Shown here: positions 63,737-64,000 of the stretch, piece by piece | Layout of the letters: every line of letters begins with the position of its first letter | Numbering within the stretch: position 1 is the first letter of the stretch | Program-made: the position numbers and the translations under genes | The notes under the pieces: generated by a model | Database searches by the model: none | What the model was told of the DNA's origin: nothing | Seen by the model: only the letters and a program-made list of their open reading frames with translations | Origin: Candidatus Desulfosporosinus nitrosoreducens | GTDB taxonomy: Bacteria > Bacillota > Desulfitobacteriia > Desulfitobacteriales > Desulfitobacteriaceae | Length of the DNA stretch: 64,000 nucleotides | NCBI RefSeq assembly: GCF_030954495.1 | Contig: NZ_JAVHUW010000045.1 | Span: 35,030 to 99,029 of the forward strand | Direction of reading: 5' to 3'

Positions 63737-64000
63737 ATGAAGGTGTTTCATTATCGAAAGCATTTGTTTTATCCGATACATGTTGAACGTCAAGATCCTG
63801 TGTTTGCCAAGCTTTTGCTCGAACACTATGCGGGGCGGAACAGCGAGATGTCGTCTTCAATTCAGTACTTAAATCAGCGTTCCAATATGACCAATCGATA
63901 TGTTCGGGATTTACTCGGCCTAATCGCAGCGGAAGAATTAGGGCACATGGAATTGATCGCTGTGGCCATTATTAAATTAGGCGGGCCACCGCTTAATTGT
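63737..64000 (+). CDS. CotJC / manganese-catalase-like spore coat protein, N-terminal part
   Basis: The window cuts the gene after 88 residues. FAKLLLEHYAGRNSEMSSSIQYLNQR and LIAAEELGHMELIA match the ferritin-like N-terminal half of CotJC and manganese catalase; the Glu residues and the EELGH motif supply the dinuclear metal ligands. GGGGGG precedes the ATG. CATATAAT upstream agrees with a sigma-E type -10 element, which would suit a spore coat gene, but no matching -35 was found. Confidence 0.8.
   Translation, partial: MKVFHYRKHLFYPIHVERQDPVFAKLLLEHYAGRNSEMSSSIQYLNQRSNMTNRYVRDLLGLIAAEELGHMELIAVAIIKLGGPPLNC

Noticed and set aside
1..64000. tRNA, rRNA, insertion sequence, prophage or integrase genes
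   Set aside because: None was recognised on reading the sequence and frames on both strands.

Overview
The window looks like chromosome of a spore-forming, strictly anaerobic Firmicute of the Desulfosporosinus/Desulfitobacterium type (Peptococcaceae sensu lato). The signs are strong AGGAGG ribosome binding sites with many TTG/GTG starts, an oxygen-sensitive class III ribonucleotide reductase, three cobalamin riboswitches, FmdE-family proteins, a CotJC-like spore coat protein, a Spo0E-like phosphatase and a sporulation-kinase-like sensor. The genus is an inference. No rRNA, tRNA, CRISPR array, insertion sequence or prophage was seen.

Layout. 1-8.4 kb is a metal and B12 neighbourhood: the end of a CbiM-type permease, a small Cys-rich protein, a 66-residue peptide that is 36% histidine, an FmdE-family gene, an SDR plus FRG-domain pair, a B12-riboswitch-controlled cbiMN pair, a second B12 riboswitch in front of an unknown 101-residue gene, and a MetE-like methyltransferase. 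8.7-17.4 kb holds a zur-znuCBA zinc uptake operon with a Zur box, a large cell-wall-binding protein, a BNR-type protein, and a convergent pair of YcgR/YcgQ-like membrane proteins. 17.5-20.8 kb is nrdDG behind a pair of NrdR boxes and a third B12 riboswitch.

20.9-37.7 kb is the most unusual part. It starts with a two-hairpin attenuator and then runs methyltransferase, FmdE, a FecCD-type ABC transporter, a Nik/Opp-type five-gene ABC transporter, two paralogous methyltransferases, and a second Nik/Opp-type transporter whose binding-protein gene is frameshifted. The same two-hairpin RNA lies in front of the other FmdE gene (2.7 kb, minus strand) with compensatory base changes, and a decayed nikB fragment sits directly behind its terminator at 21.1 kb. 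Together these suggest a regulon for uptake of a metal, or of a methylated metal complex, under a structured RNA I do not recognise.

37.7-44.6 kb has an acetate kinase gene broken by one in-frame TAA, a sigma-54 activator lacking its N-terminus, small unknown genes, and hpt-guaA. 44.9-54.5 kb carries a sensor kinase, a one-module NRPS with C-A-T-reductase architecture, a CorA-like transporter, a zinc ribbon protein, a Gln/Asn-rich lipoprotein, a Spo0E-like gene and a DEDD exonuclease. 54.6-63.6 kb is a guanine-riboswitch-controlled purine operon, purE-B-C-F-M-N-H-D, without purS, purQ, purL or purK. The window ends inside a CotJC/manganese-catalase-like gene.
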